A stretch of DNA of 64,000 nt from Bryum argenteum (GCA_037043015.1 CM073324.1:22894097-22958096), one strand, 5' to 3'; shown: positions 9,715 through 22,421, numbered from the stretch's first letter. Numbers and translations: made by a program. The notes: generated from the sequence alone by a model not told the origin.

Positions 9715-12361
9715 ATGGCGTCTTCGAGTAGGACAGAACTGATCGTAATGTCAGCAGCTGCGGGAGCACTGGGAGGAGCTTTGGTTGCTCTTGCGCTCAC
9801 TGCTGCACGCCGCTCGCATCCCCAACACAATTTTCAGGAATACTCCACGAGCTCCAAAAGACTCAAGCGCATCATCTCTTCACATTCGGTAATGTACTCA
9901 ACCTGCTTCCGATTCTGGAATACTAATATTTCTTCACACAAGTAGAGTCTAAGGTGACGAGCAGCATTCTCATTTTAACAGCTGGTATTTGCTGCATTGG
10001 AGCGAAATGTTTATACCCAGGTTTTAGGGTTTGATTAAAGAGCTCTTGTTGCAAGAATTCTCGTGATAGTGGTGATTGTTTACTGCTGTCGGAGGATTCA
10101 ATCCAGGGTTTAGGGTTCTGTGAGATTTTTTCATTGACCGGGAGCTCATCAGCAAGTAGAAAAGGCAGTGCCTGATTTCTAGAATATGAATCTTACAAGT
10201 AGATGAATTGGGGTTCAAGGTGACAGCATTCTCAAACAACCTCATCAGGTTTTAGGGCTGCAAGAAACTACTTGATGAGGATGATTGCTTATCTCCCTTT
10301 TCGCCATGAAAGTATCTTCACGATTCTTGCGTGTGGATTTTTTCTTTTCGCGGTTTAGTGTTGACAGCACATGTGAGATCTTCCAATTGACAGGGAGGTG
10401 AAGGTGAACTTTCCGTAAGCTCATCAGCAAGTAAACAAGGCAATGGCTGCTCCTTATCAAAAGCTCAAACCGACCAGTTCTTCTCTGTTGATGGTTTTGA
10501 GGATGAGAAAGTGGATCTTATGATCGAGCACCAAGCATCAAACACTCCTCAAGTAGACAAGCCTGACCCGTATGACCCATCGAAACGGAAAGGGTATGTG
10601 CGTAGTGTCCCTTGCTCAGATTTGCTTTATCTTAATGTCGATCATACTTTGAATGTCATGGACTGGATACTGCTCAAGAGCATTTTTTCACATACTGCGA
10701 AGTTGCTGTAGAACATGATCCATGTTAGTACCTTTCGATTCAACGAGGGTGTAAAGCGAGAAGGGAGAGTCCTGTTCTGGCATTTTAAAATTTAAGAGTT
10801 CCTGTGGACCCAGGTATATGTCATGGGACGATTACTTCATGGCAATCGCATTTCTATCAGCACGACGTTCGAAAGATCCAAATCGCCAGGTACGTACAAG
10901 ATCTTTCAAAACTTCTTTCCGTTCCTCTTACAAGCTACTCTTTACAGAGACAGTGCTGATTACGCAGGTTGGAGCATGCATTGTAAGCCAGGATCGTGTC
11001 ATTCTCGGTACGAGCTTCACTACCATACTTGTCTCCGAACATTCAAGTTTCGACTGTAGAGAATTTTAAGATTGGTTTTTTGAGCAGGAATCGGTTACAA
11101 TGGTTTTCCAAGAGGCTGCTCAGATGACCAACTTCCATGGGCCAAGGTACATTTCTTGCATACGGGTGTTTGGAGCTTGAGAGAGGCTTGAAATAATAAC
11201 GAGACTTGCTTCATGTTTGCAGAAATCGGCAAATGGCGATCCTTTACAAACCAAGTATCCGTAAGTTGCTCCTCATCACCACCTTTACTTTCTGGATTCT
11301 TCAAGCAAACGTTTTATATAAAGAAGCTGTGCAGGTACGTTTGTCATGCGGAAGTGAACGCCATTCTGAACAAGAACCACGCATCAGCTTCAGGCCAAGT
11401 ACGCTTTCATACATTCTGCTTGAGTGCTACACTCTTTTGTATGTAATGTAAACCTCAAATTGTTTTAAAAATCATAGCTTCTTACTTTTGGTGAAGACTT
11501 CTACTACTACTGTTGCAAAAATCCCCTCTGAGTAGTATAGATTGTTGTACTTTCAGTAAAGTTCTAGCAATCTAAGATCAATTTTTTTTGTTGACACTAG
11601 ACAGTGGATTGTGACAGAGGCTGTATGTAACCCTTTTCCCATGCAACGAATGCGCCAAGATTATAATTCAGGTACGCTTATTGATTCATCATACAAGCAT
11701 CATTCATCATACTAGAGCTTCAGGACTCATTGAATATGAATTTGTACTGTCCAGGCCGGAATATCAGAGGTGGTCTATTACACAGACAAAGGGACTCATG
11801 TAGAGAATGACGCACGGAGCACTGAGCCTGCATATGTTGCATCTCGTAGACTACTGTCCATGGCTGGAATCAAGGTAAGTTGAAACATCTACATTCATTT
11901 CCTCACGCTTATCACCTTTCATTTCTCATAAGGGCTAAAAGAAGAAAGCATGTCTGAGTAGCCAAATAGTATAGTTCAAAGACTGGACTTTCAGAGAATA
12001 AGGACTGTTAAGGATGACTATAGCTTTGATCTTGTATAGCTTTCAATTGTTTGTCAACCTTGTATATCAGGTGAGTATAAGAGTACCGTGCTTAGTAGTC
12101 TTCTTTTTCTTTTTTGGATTCGTTCTACTGGAGTTGGAGTTGCGTTCGCTGCCACGAAGATGCTTCACTAAAGAATGCTTTGTTCTGGTTACCTTCCAAT
12201 AAACGATGCGTGGATTGTAGTTTTTTGTTTATTACTGACAAAACCAAGCCAGTGAGTGGTGCCATATTTGAATATTATTTTGCTCAATGTGGGGTTTCTG
12301 GCTTTGGCAGGTGTGGCAACACCAACCAGCGGACAAGATGCTGGTCCTTGAATTCAGATAG
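9715..12361 (+). CDS. Deoxycytidylate (dCMP) deaminase with N-terminal membrane segment
   Basis: Zinc enzyme that deaminates dCMP to dUMP for thymidylate synthesis. Ten exons are proposed: 9715-9888, 10394-10593, 10814-10889, 10968-11007, 11088-11146, 11223-11260, 11335-11398, 11618-11671, 11755-11874 and 12311-12361, for 291 residues in frame. Visible landmarks are SWDDYFMAIAFLSARRSKDP (the family's N-terminal signature), GYNGFPRGCSDDQLPW, the zinc/proton-shuttle motif HAEVNAIL (H200, E202) and PCNEC (C226, C229). Residues 9-31 form a hydrophobic helix, as I recall for plant dCMP deaminases, so membrane association is likely. Start: the first ATG of the frame. The last exon is the least certain because it is short. 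Intron 1 contains a partial duplication of exon 2 sequence. The gene is convergent with the desiccation-related gene. Confidence 0.88.
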
Positions 12362-12948
12362 TATTCGAACTAGCTCCAAACTTCACAACTGGGGTGAGCT
12401 TATTCACGTCATTTGAGAGTTGGTATAGAAGAAGCTGTGTAATGGTTTTATGTCTCGTGAAACTGTGCTCTATGGGTTGTATTTTCTCTTAGTTTTCTGA
12501 GATGATTAGCAGACGAAGCTAACGTCCATTGTACATTAAGAGCTAGTTGAGGTTAAAGTAGACTCTTTTTGCATTACTTGATTAATCATTGGGTATAGGA
12601 GCCAGTTGTGTCGAGAGAACATGTTATATCATTATGCTGCACAAAGTTTTTTTCTGGAAATTGTTGACGAGTGCTCCATTTTGTTTGTAGATCTGGGCTC
12701 ATAGCTATAACTTGAACTCAATTTCATCCAAAATGACTAAAATTGGCATTTGGAGCATTTAAAGGTACTTAATTATGTGTGTACAAGTACTCAATTCCAG
12801 AATAAAATGAGTACTTGTACACATTTTACTCAAGTACATATAATCTTATAATCTAAATGGAGGTCCAAACATCATCAATATAAAGTTGAATTCGTTGACG
12901 TTTGTTTGATTATTTGTATTTTTAGAGTGCAGTGGACTATGATATATC
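12362..12948. other. Spacer between convergent genes, with a hairpin
   Basis: This is the 3' flank of both the deaminase and the desiccation-related gene, with no open frame of interest. A perfect 15-bp inverted repeat (GTGTACAAGTACTCA at 12779-12793, complement at 12808-12822) could form a stem with a 14-nt loop between the two transcript ends. Confidence 0.6.
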
Positions 12949-14367
12949 TCAAGGTGTAGGTGGTTTTGGATTGAGGAAAGTATCAGCTAGGGCTCCACTA
13001 GCACCATTAGGGAAGAATCCACCAGGTCTTGAAGCATTGCCACTTAAGTAGAGCGTGGAGAAGAATTGAGCTGGGGTCCTAATAAATGCTGCTGAATTTC
13101 CATCTCCATTTAGAATATTTCCGCTTATCATGCCGTTTGCACCTTGTCCCGGTGGTACTACTATGCCCTCATCAATATGATCTTGGCACAACTTGTTTCG
13201 TAAGTTGGAAATTGCAGTCGTAAACTGTGCTGTGGTGTAGTTGTAGGGCATCACCTGAGCATTCACGAAATATTATTAATATGAAACTAACTGCATGAAA
13301 ATTTCAATATTTTGGTTGGGGCTTGAAATAGAGAAGGGTTAGTAGTACCTTCTCATCTTTGCGCCGATAAAGCTCTGCGCGGATGATAGCATCTTGCCCG
13401 GCCTCAATTGCCAATAACTTTGTCACGAGAAGCTTTGCTTCGGATCCAACAATACCTTGGATAGCACCGGTGAAGGCAGTGACACCTATGTAGGGGATGG
13501 TGTATGCCATGAGGAGGAAGTTCATGCTATTGGCATACGGGTTAAAGGAAGGCCTCAATGGATGTCCAAAAGCTAAGTCCATTGTTTGTGCCCACACATG
13601 CCTGCTCAAGTTCAAGAGGGGGCGAGGAAAGGAGTAGTTTGGTCCCAATGTTGCTTTCACAAGCCTGCATAATCAGCACTAGTCAAGTGTCTAAACATAA
13701 CACTTCTATAGTTCTAACTTTGTAGCACAAGAATCATAACTATTTCTTGATCAATCTCTTTGAGTCATTATTTCACATGCCACAACCAACTAAACTGTCC
13801 TTTGTCTTAAGAAAAACAATAGCAACTCATTTGTAAAATGTACAGTACATTAGGACTAGACAAACGTCTATACCTATTTGTGAAAGACCCTCTTTTCTAT
13901 AACGAGTGTTTCATTCTCAGTGAAGAACATTACTCAACAGATTGTTTACTTCTTCTGTCAATTATGTTTGTGGATTATTCTAAGAGCTTCTTGATAGCAA
14001 AAAAGGAGTTGCTTTTCTCCCGAGAAAAAAACAGTTCGAACCTGATGTGACCAATTTCTTGGAGACCGAATTGCTTGAAGATGTCTATGTAGTAAGCATT
14101 CTCCAAGTTGGCCCTCTGCACACCAACAGGCGGCGGTCCGCCATCGCTGAGCTGGGGTGCAAACTTGTCCAGTCCAGAGCCAAATGTGGCACCGAGAAAG
14201 AGTTCCGCCTCCAAATACTCCAAGTTCAAGCTCCCTGTGAGTACAACTCGGTCGGCATCCGTGATGGGGATGTAAGCGCACCCGCTCGCCGATGATGGAG
14301 CTCCATGGGCAAGAAAAACAATGAGATCACCTCCGATGAGAATGAGAAGAGCAGTCACCATAGCCAT
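12949..14367 (-). CDS. Desiccation-related protein PCC13-62-like (ferritin-like domain)
   Basis: Secreted ferritin-like protein of the family named from the resurrection plant Craterostigma, where it is dehydration-induced; its biochemical role is not settled. Exons on the minus strand are 14367-14042, 13664-13349 and 13254-12949, giving 315 residues, about the family length. The start at 14367 gives a clean signal peptide (MAMVTALLILIGGDLIVFLA); an in-frame upstream start at 14430 would place a charged stretch before it. Family landmarks are LNLEYLEAELFLGATFG (first ferritin-like helix with its Glu residues), FGLQEIGHIR and FPRPLLNLS at the exon 1-2 junction, IVGSEAKLL and IEAGQDAIIR. The first donor reads GTTCGA, a weak site, but the junction restores the conserved protein sequence. 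The gene is transcribed in the same direction as the P450 behind it. Confidence 0.88.
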
Positions 14368-14430
14368 CGTGATTGTGTCTGCAAGAAATGAGCCAACATG
14401 CGCATCTTTGCCCCGTCTTTTATGCTGCAA

Positions 14431-15381
14431 AAATCTACATACTAGTCTTCAGAAAACAAGTTAATATGCTATTGAAGTGGATTTCAAGATCTGTAGTTTC
14501 AAGAATGTGATGAGATTCATGATTGGAGAGAGAAAAGGTGAGCATCTTGAATTTGAGAAGTAGTTGGACAAGATGATTGTGACTGGTCATGAAAATGGCT
14601 ACGTTTTCTTGTTGTTGGGCATAGCTACATAGGCCACTAAGGTAGAGTGCTCAAAAATGGCTAAAATTTAAAATTTGTAATGAAGATAACGGTGAAAGCA
14701 ATTTTCATGCATGGGGAAAGTAAGTGAAATGATAGTCAAAGTGGATTCATAAATTTTGGACTCTTCTACAATTTGATATGAAGTTTTGAAGGTGCACTTG
14801 TAGGTGTTTCTAAAATGGTGCCCTAATTTATCACCTTATAATGTTTAAAATGAGTTCATGGTACTATTGATGTGGGAAGCTTTTACAAGCAAAGAAGCCT
14901 AGCGCTCCATTATTGATATTGCTCGAGTTTTGAGCACTCTGCCTTTTTATCCATAACTTCAGTTCTAACTGAAGATTCGAATCAAAATTTGACATACTAT
15001 CACTGGAACTTTGTTTGATTATGAGATGTTTGAATACATGTTATTGCTCGAATGAATCAAGAAGAGATCCTCAAGGGAGAAGAATTCACACATTATGACT
15101 CCAACTTTGAAGAATAAACTCAAAGTATAATATCAATGAGGGAACAAACACCAACTGAAGAATAATCCCATGCCTTGAACATGTAATAAATTCAACTTTC
15201 AAAATCATACTGGGGTGCACAAAATCCTTCTCTCTTTTTGGTAACTATGTCCAAAACCATTACACTACACAAATTTCAGCAATAATCAGTGAATTGTACA
15301 AATTACAAACACTAAGTTCTAAGACAGAAAAACACTAGATTTTCTTCATCATCATCATCACATTCAAGAAGTGCATAACAA
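14431..15381. other. Spacer between two minus-strand genes
   Basis: It should contain the promoter of the desiccation-related gene (near 14431) and the 3' untranslated region of the P450 (near 15381). It is AT-rich with no gene-like frame. I saw no dehydration-response or ABA-response core that I could assign with confidence. Confidence 0.5.
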
Positions 15382-17103
15382 TCATGCAAAGTGTCTTCTT
15401 GGACGCACACGAATGGGCAACCCCTCCAGAATCTTCATCGTCAACGAAAGGTCGTAATGGGCACGATAACCCTCACGAACAACAAACTCATATCTGGCGA
15501 GAAGCGTGGCCGCCACGAGCTTCATCTGCATCATGGCCATATCCACACCGAGACACATTCGAGGACCGCCTTGGAAAACAGGGTACTCGAAAGGACTCCT
15601 GGGTGAGAATACTCCATTCTTCAGAAACCTCTCGGGTTTGAACTCGGCGTAATCCGCACCCCAGGTGCTCTCGTTTCGCCCCATGGCGTAGATGTGGAAG
15701 GAAACCACCGTTCCTTTCTGGATTCTAGTTCCGTCTGGCCATACATCATCAGCTTCTGCTTGCTTTGCATCTTCCGGTACTGGTGGGTACAACCTCATAG
15801 TTTCGATCAGAGTTGCGTGCAGATAATGCATGTTTCTAATGTCCTCGAATGAAAATGACGAGGAATCAGACTTGGTACAAGTTGCAATCTCGTTTAGGAT
15901 GCGAGATTCGATTTCCTTGTGCGTCGAGAGTAACCAGAAGAACCATGCTATGCCACTTGCAGAGGTGTCCCGTCCTGCAAGAAGGAAACCAGTGACGATA
16001 TCACGGAGGAAGAGGTCCGATGGATTAACGTGCTTCGACCTCGGATCGTCTGCTAGTTGTTGTTTAATCTCTGGGATTTCGACAAACTCATCTGCAATGT
16101 GCATGAATCGAGCTAAAAGGTCAGAGGCGGCGTCCGAGCTCTCCTGTCGGCGGTCCCGGATCAGATCGAAGGCGAAAGCATCGACGATTTTGAGCGATTC
16201 ACGAAGCTTTCGTTCACTGCCGATGTTGAGGAGCTTCTTGACTTGCCATGGTGGAAATGTGCCCCACGATCGGAGTGTACTAAGCTCCACGCAGTCGTCG
16301 AAAGCCTGAGCGAATGGAAACTGCTCAGTTAGACATCCTGGGTCCTTCCCGAACGCGATCTGGCAGGCCGTATCGAAAGTGAAGCGGAGGAGGAGCGCCT
16401 GCAAGTCTACTTCGGCGTCGACTACCGCGTCGAGGATCGGGATGAGTCGATCTTCAAGCTCTCGGACCACGGCTTTCATTGCAAAGTCTCGCAGTGTGCG
16501 TCTGCTAAACTCCGGACTTGCCACTTTCCGTTGCTGTTTCCATGAGACTCCATCGGCGTTGAAGATGCCGACACCGAGAAGCTCCTTGAAGAGAGAACGG
16601 AAGTGCTTTCCTTTCGGGTAATTCTCAAAGTTCGTTTTGAGAATGTGTTCCACGTTTGCTGGATTCGCGGTTTCGATGTAGGTGATCCCCGGCACCTTGC
16701 TGTAAATTGTCATTGTTAGTGTCTTCTTGAGCTCGCTTGTCGTCCAGTCGTAGAGGCGGGACGCGTTCCAGAGAATCTGGGGGAGGCAGCCTACAATGGG
16801 AAAGGCTGTGGGGCCTCTTCTCCCATGCTCGGTACCACGCCATAGCCAGCTGTAGATGCAGAACGCTGCAATAACTGAATATGTTATCACCGAAACAGAA
16901 TGTTCACTGATAAGTGTAGGATTCCTATTCTCTTTCGGCGTGTCCAGTGGAGAGACCCATGATGCTATGTCCAGGCACCATGACATCGTCGGTTCAAGAC
17001 TAGTAATATTAACACTAGTAATATTAAAACTAGTAATAGAAGACCTAAAGCTATCGAAGTAGGCTAGTGACCATGGATGCAAAATTTCAGCTGCAGTGGA
17101 CAT
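15382..17103 (-). CDS. Cytochrome P450, clan 86 (CYP94/CYP86-like), intronless
   Basis: Haem monooxygenase of the ER; clan 86 members typically hydroxylate fatty acids or oxylipins at or near the omega carbon. A single 573-residue exon starts at the ATG at 17103; a TTG-initiated extension to 17127 is unnecessary. Seen in order: hydrophobic anchor near residues 75-92, proline hinge GPTAFPIVG, I-helix oxygen-binding motif AGRDTS, K-helix E-x-x-R (ETMR), PERF (FKPERF) and haem loop FQGGPRMCLG with axial Cys517. YAMGRNESTWG and the FEYPVFQGGPR block are closest to CYP94 as I remember the family, and lack of introns fits CYP94 too. The N-terminus is unusually long for a microsomal P450 and includes repeats reading NIT twice. 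Subfamily and substrate are inference. Confidence 0.88.
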   Translation of the reverse strand: MSTAAEILHPWSLAYFDSFRSSITSFNITSVNITSLEPTMSWCLDIASWVSPLDTPKENRNPTLISEHSVSVITYSVIAAFCIYSWLWRGTEHGRRGPTAFPIVGCLPQILWNASRLYDWTTSELKKTLTMTIYSKVPGITYIETANPANVEHILKTNFENYPKGKHFRSLFKELLGVGIFNADGVSWKQQRKVASPEFSRRTLRDFAMKAVVRELEDRLIPILDAVVDAEVDLQALLLRFTFDTACQIAFGKDPGCLTEQFPFAQAFDDCVELSTLRSWGTFPPWQVKKLLNIGSERKLRESLKIVDAFAFDLIRDRRQESSDAASDLLARFMHIADEFVEIPEIKQQLADDPRSKHVNPSDLFLRDIVTGFLLAGRDTSASGIAWFFWLLSTHKEIESRILNEIATCTKSDSSSFSFEDIRNMHYLHATLIETMRLYPPVPEDAKQAEADDVWPDGTRIQKGTVVSFHIYAMGRNESTWGADYAEFKPERFLKNGVFSPRSPFEYPVFQGGPRMCLGVDMAMMQMKLVAATLLARYEFVVREGYRAHYDLSLTMKILEGLPIRVRPRRHFA

Positions 17104-17127
17104 TGCAGTTGACAATTTGATATCCAA

Positions 17128-19030
17128 TACTCACACTATCAAATTAGGGTTCAGGTTGAGATTGCAATGAGCTTCGCCAACTTCACACTCTGAAGTTTCT
17201 TCCAATGTATAAGAAGACTTTCTATGTCACACCTTGCTAAAACTCAAAACTATGTCTTATTACATCAATCCTGAGATTTTCTATAGCTCTTCACGAAAGT
17301 GACTTTGTATAGGTTTACTTACAATAATCACTCCGCCTTCCGAAAATAAAAACAAAAAAAACATGAGGCTGTCGACAAATACTATTGACCTGTTGATGAT
17401 TGTCACAAGCTTTTGTAAGTGTGACAATTTGGCATCAAACTCTTGTGCTTCGTCAAAGACCAATACGATAAAATCTCAATGTCAATGGCATTGATGCGAG
17501 TCACACTCGCCTTCTCAATGACTTGACTTCTCTTTCCCTCATCAAACCAAATGATTGTATGATGTTTTTGTGATGATGGTTTAAATGCCTCACACACACA
17601 TCATCTCACACCATCTCCCCAGAAATTTCTGTGCCTCCATTGAATGAAAAGAACACAAGTAGAGGCTGCCATAACAATCAAGGAAAACTAGGATGAGAAC
17701 AGAGTCGAATGTCTCATACAAGGGCCGATCATCACCTTGTTTCTCTCTTCCAGTCTTTATCAATGACAAATGAAGACCATCACCTCGAAATCATTCAAGT
17801 AACGAACTTTTATACCTCCAGAATACTTGAATGCTAACTAGTATTGACAATGATCATTCCAAAAGCACCACCCCATGGTCATTCCCCATTGTACGAAACA
17901 AGTTCCTTCTGAAACTTGTACCTTTCTTATCATGCTAAAAAATGGCTGAAACGGGGCACGAAGGGAATACAAGGAACGAGCAGCAATCGAAACTCTTAAG
18001 ACTCTGACAAGGGTGTTATTGCGTACGCTGCTAAGACACTAGCTAGGAGCGTCGACCTCGAACGAGCGCGAGGAATAAGGTGAAGGAATTGTAAGAGCAA
18101 AACGGGATAGAACAGGAATGAGAGTGAAGTGAATGGGTTCCTCACCTGCAAGAGCTAGTACGGGCGGCACTAGAAGCTAGTGCACAGATTCCGAAAAAAT
18201 CTACTCGTTCAGGCTCCTTGTTGCCAATGCAAGCACTGCGAGGCTTGCAAGTACAATTCAGATTCCTTGCTGTGTGTCGCTTTGGGAACGAGACCAGTGT
18301 AAGCTTATATATCTCCCCTTGGTGGGGGCACGCCCCTCGATCACACAGTGATAAGGAATCGGTATGATACTCGCCCCACAGTGCTGAGTGCCCCACAGGC
18401 CCACAATGCCCCCTACAGAGTCGGTTACAGGCCCCGCTTGCCCCACTGCCTTCAGGTTTTGACTTCCTATACGATTCTCCGAGCCGCTTTTATTTGAGGG
18501 GACCGATGCAAATTTCTTATCTTGGATTGTTCTCCCTTCATATTAGCATGGTTTCTGGGACTCCATGGTTTGGGGAGCATACATGAGTTGTTTTCTATCA
18601 TTTATCTGAACTAAATGAAGGTGATTTGAGGTGCCGTCCGACCTATTATTCTTTATCCCTCATTTTATTTTAGAAGGAGGTTTGCTACAGTACGAACCTT
18701 CAATAATGATTGGTCGGTTCATTCCCGTCTACGGGATTTGAGGGTGTTGGACCCGTGTGGTCGAAATACTATGCTCTACATATGTCTATATAAACCGACC
18801 TCTGAAAATAGGGAGTGTTTTATTTTTTTAATCATTTTGAACCAGTCGATGTATTAAAGCATTGAGAGAAATACAATCGTAGGGGATTTGGAGGGTCAGA
18901 GCATCGAGGAAGTATCAGCTCCTGTTTGATTTTCCTGCTAAAGACAAATTCAAGCGTGTAGGCTGATAACCTGACATTTGTATAGTTCCTACTGTAGTGG
19001 ATCTTTGCGTTACAAAGTGTGTAAGCCACC
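17128..19030. other. P450 upstream region and unassigned DNA
   Basis: The first few hundred bases are the presumed P450 promoter. Further out is a GC-richer block (about 18050-18470) with a TATA-like TATATAAG on the minus strand (complement of 18304-18311), followed downstream on that strand by a possible splice donor. It could be a promoter or a decayed LTR, but I found no partner copy in the window. No gene recognised. Confidence 0.4.
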
Positions 19031-19332
19031 TTAGGGCCGGTTTACACTACGGTGGAGAAGGCCTCAGGTCGGTCAAGAATGCTTGGCCAAGACATGGTTA
19101 TATGAAGTAAGTGGTGAATGTGCCAAAGAAGAATTAAAGGCAATAAAATATTGTTTAAGGAGTCTTGACCGGTTGTAGTCTAAACACCTGAAGAAGAAGT
19201 TTCACTGGAGAAGTCCACCGGTGAAGAGAAGTTTACCAAATGGTGAAAGTTAGCTATGATAAGAAAAACTATATTTCCTTACATGTACATTGTTTAAAAC
19301 AATTGATCAAGAATTGTGTTTATGAAAAATTG

Positions 19333-19334
<2 letters not shown>

Positions 19335-19414
<80 letters not shown>
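19335..19414. repeat. (AT)n microsatellite
   Basis: About 40 uninterrupted AT dinucleotides lie near the left end of the Harbinger-type element. Length is likely polymorphic and prone to assembly error. Confidence 0.95.
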
Positions 19415-19416
<2 letters not shown>

Positions 19417-19610
19417 CAATTCGATTTAACTTTCATTGTTTCAATTTGCATTTCAATCGTGCCGTAATTAACAAGTTCTTGATACACCATTACATTCAAA
19501 TACTAAGATGACATCACATGGTAATATTGTGTTCAACTCTATATAAGAATTACCAAAAAAATTGTCAATTTTAAACTCATGTAAGAAACAAATGTTTTCT
19601 TGGATGTTAA

Positions 19611-20250
19611 CCCTTAAATAGTTTGACTTATTTGTAGCAAAAAGAACACAGTCTTGAAAAAAGCGTCGTAAATGGGAAAAAAGTTAAGTTTCTCAAATAT
19701 TAACCGTACAATTTGAAAAATAAGACATATATTGTACATATTGTTAGTAGACATATTGTACATTATGTGGGTAAATTTTTTAGTCATGAGGCCTCATATA
19801 TTGTAAGCTCATGATGTATTAGTGAAAAATCCATTAGAAAATTTTGTTTGCGGAAATAATGACTTTACAATGGTGAAAATTGCTTAAAAATTTACAAAGG
19901 AAAACATGTTCACAATTACGCCCCTTGCAAAAAAATGAATGCTATAACTTCCTTACATCTTGGATAATATTAAGGTTTCTATTACAAAAAATAGATCCAA
20001 ATTGGTCCCAACAAAAACATTAGAATCCAACATTGAACTAAATAAAAACTTTGCCTCAAGAACCATAAAACTTCTAAGAACAAAACGGAATCCTATCAAC
20101 TAGGAATTGAGATGCATATTGATAATTTTTTAAAAAACTTCAATTATCCATTTCAAAACCAAGAGGTGAAGTAAACTTTACAGTTCAAATGAAACCCATT
20201 CTTTCAACACACTGATAGAAATGAAAAAAAAAAAAAAAATCATGTACTAA
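19611..20250. repeat. TTAA-type repeat, family C degenerate copy
   Basis: It begins after TTAA (19607-19610) with CCCTTAAATAG and follows the family C sequence (CGTAAATGGG, TCATGAGGCCTCATATATTG, TACAAAGGAAAA) with many changes. It runs up to the next family C copy, which starts at 20255. No right terminus is visible. Confidence 0.5.
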
Positions 20251-21761
20251 TTAACCCCTAAACGCCCGAGCCTATTATTAGCAGAAAAGCACATTTCCAT
20301 AGAAATCGTCATAAATGAAAATCAAGAGAAGCTATTAAGATCTCAATCGTACAAACTTGTAATAGACTTATCGAAGATCATGTGGACCAAAATTTGATTC
20401 ATGAGGCCTTATAGATCGGGAGATCGTAACACATTAATATCAAAAACAAATTGCAAAATTTCATCATTTTCACTTTGAGGTGGAAATGCTACCAATATAC
20501 CTATTGCAATGAAAAAATCACCAACTAGAAAGATGTTCACCTTCATCTTAATAAGTCCTTTACCCAACAAAAATTCATCAAAAAAATTTCTTGGCTCAAA
20601 TAAAAGCCATGCAATGGTAAAAACTACCGAACATTTTGCAAAGGAAAGATAGTCCAAAACTAGACCCTTTGCATTCAATTTCATGCCTTATCTTCAAAAC
20701 ATCTTCGATCTTGTTAAGGTTTCTACCACTTAGACTAGACTCTAATTGGAGGCCATCCCAAAAAATTAAGTTGAAATCCAACGGTGGATGAGGGAGATAT
20801 AGCTCCTCAAATATCATCCATTTTCTCACTTTTTCTGTTGACAAAACATCATTGCAAATTATCCAATAGCAAAATCATTTGGATCAAAAAACCTCTCACT
20901 ACAAAGTTGTTAAGAATCACCTTAAGATCATGACCATGAAAAAAAAAATCATGAAAAACTATTTTTAATTTCACATAATTGGCTTGCAATGGTAATACAT
21001 GCCCCATGCTTGGAAACCCAAAAATAAGAGTTGTCTTCACTAAAGTGCATTCCATTAATTCATACTTTATTGTATGGGCTTGAAAATTTTACAACACAAA
21101 CTAGACTTGATTTGGAACCTAATCCAAGTGATTTCATCCATAACGGACCTCGGATGAAGAAGATATGGCTCTTCAAAGTTTCTGATGTACAGTAGGGTCC
21201 AACATGGAATGGCATTTTTGGTTTTGCAGTGGGAAAAAAATCAAGTCAGCCTACTTTGGAAGCCTCTAGAGAGCTCAAAAATTGGTATTTTACCTTGAAA
21301 ATTTTACCATAGGCTTGAAATCAAGTTTTTAGTACGCCTACCAAGTTTCAAAGCCAAAAAATTCACCAAAAAAAAGTTATTCGAAATCTACCAAGATAGG
21401 TAGCTGTAAATTATTTTTCACTCCTGCCAAATTTGACAGCCTCCCAAGAATGGAGATTATTTTTCCTTGCTTTGATTTTTTTGTGGTAGAACACAATTTG
21501 TGTTATTGATATATGGTAAAAATTTGAAGTCCAAAATATTAGTGAAAAAAAAGATATTCCCAATCTACCAACATGTGTTATTTTGCGGTATGCTTGTAGA
21601 AATCAACTCCACTCCAACCAACTTTGACACCCTCCCAATGGCTAAAAAATGGCCCATTTGCCATGAAATTTTTGTCACAAGATAACCTACATGTTAATGA
21701 CTAGTGTGCCAAAATTCAAGCTCTTACACAAAGAAAGTAGCACCTAATCTACCAACCTTTT

Positions 21762-22421
21762 TTGACACCTCATCACATATCTCAACAATTAGCTTTTGCT
21801 AAAAAGTATCGTGGATGGAGTGCAGAAGAGTGGGAGCAAGTTGTTTGGACGGATGAGTCCACGTTTGAAGTTGGTAGAAACTATAGACAAATTCATGTTT
21901 GGGGAACTGTGCATGAGCGCTTTGCTTCAAGTTGTATAGTTCCATCTTTCAAGAGTGGCAGGACTTCATTGATGATTTGGGGTGCATTTTCTGGAGGGCA
22001 GAAGTCACGACTTGTTTTTATGCCTAAGGATCGGCGCTCTGCAAAGGATTTTGTTGAAGTGGTTTACAATGGGGAGTTACTTCATTTTATGAAGAAAAAA
22101 CCACAAGAATTACTCATGGAAGATGGTGCTCCTATCCATAGAAGCAAACTAAGTAAAGAATGGAGGCACGCACACTGTTTAGAGAAGCTTGATTGGCCCG
22201 CAAACTCTCATGATCTCAATCCAATTCATAATCTCTGAAAGATTTTGAAAGATGCAGTCCAATATGGTTCAATACGCCCTAAAAACACAAGTGACTTAAG
22301 AGTAGTTATTGCAAGAGAGTGGGAGATAATTAGTGGTCAAAAACTCCTTCAACTATGTCATTCCATGCCTGCTAGGTTACAATCAGTCATAGAGGCGAAT
22401 GGAGGACATACACGTTGGTAG
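21762..22421 (+). pseudogene. Truncated Tc1-type (DD34E) transposase, inactive
   Basis: The frame contains the first two catalytic aspartates of a Tc1/IS630 transposase: VVWTDES (D31 of the frame) and LLMEDGAP (D121). Thirty-four residues further, where DD34E enzymes have glutamate in PIENLW, it reads PIHNL followed by TGA: the catalytic Glu is His and the Trp codon is a stop. After that stop the frame continues with typical C-terminal sequence (KILKDAV) to a TAG at 22421 inside the right arm. There is no N-terminal paired-type DNA-binding domain and no ATG before the first catalytic Asp. It is dead as read. Confidence 0.85.

Noticed and set aside
18050..18470. Possible LTR or promoter on the minus strand
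   Set aside because: TATA-like element and GC-rich block only; no second copy, no defined ends and no downstream coding sequence.
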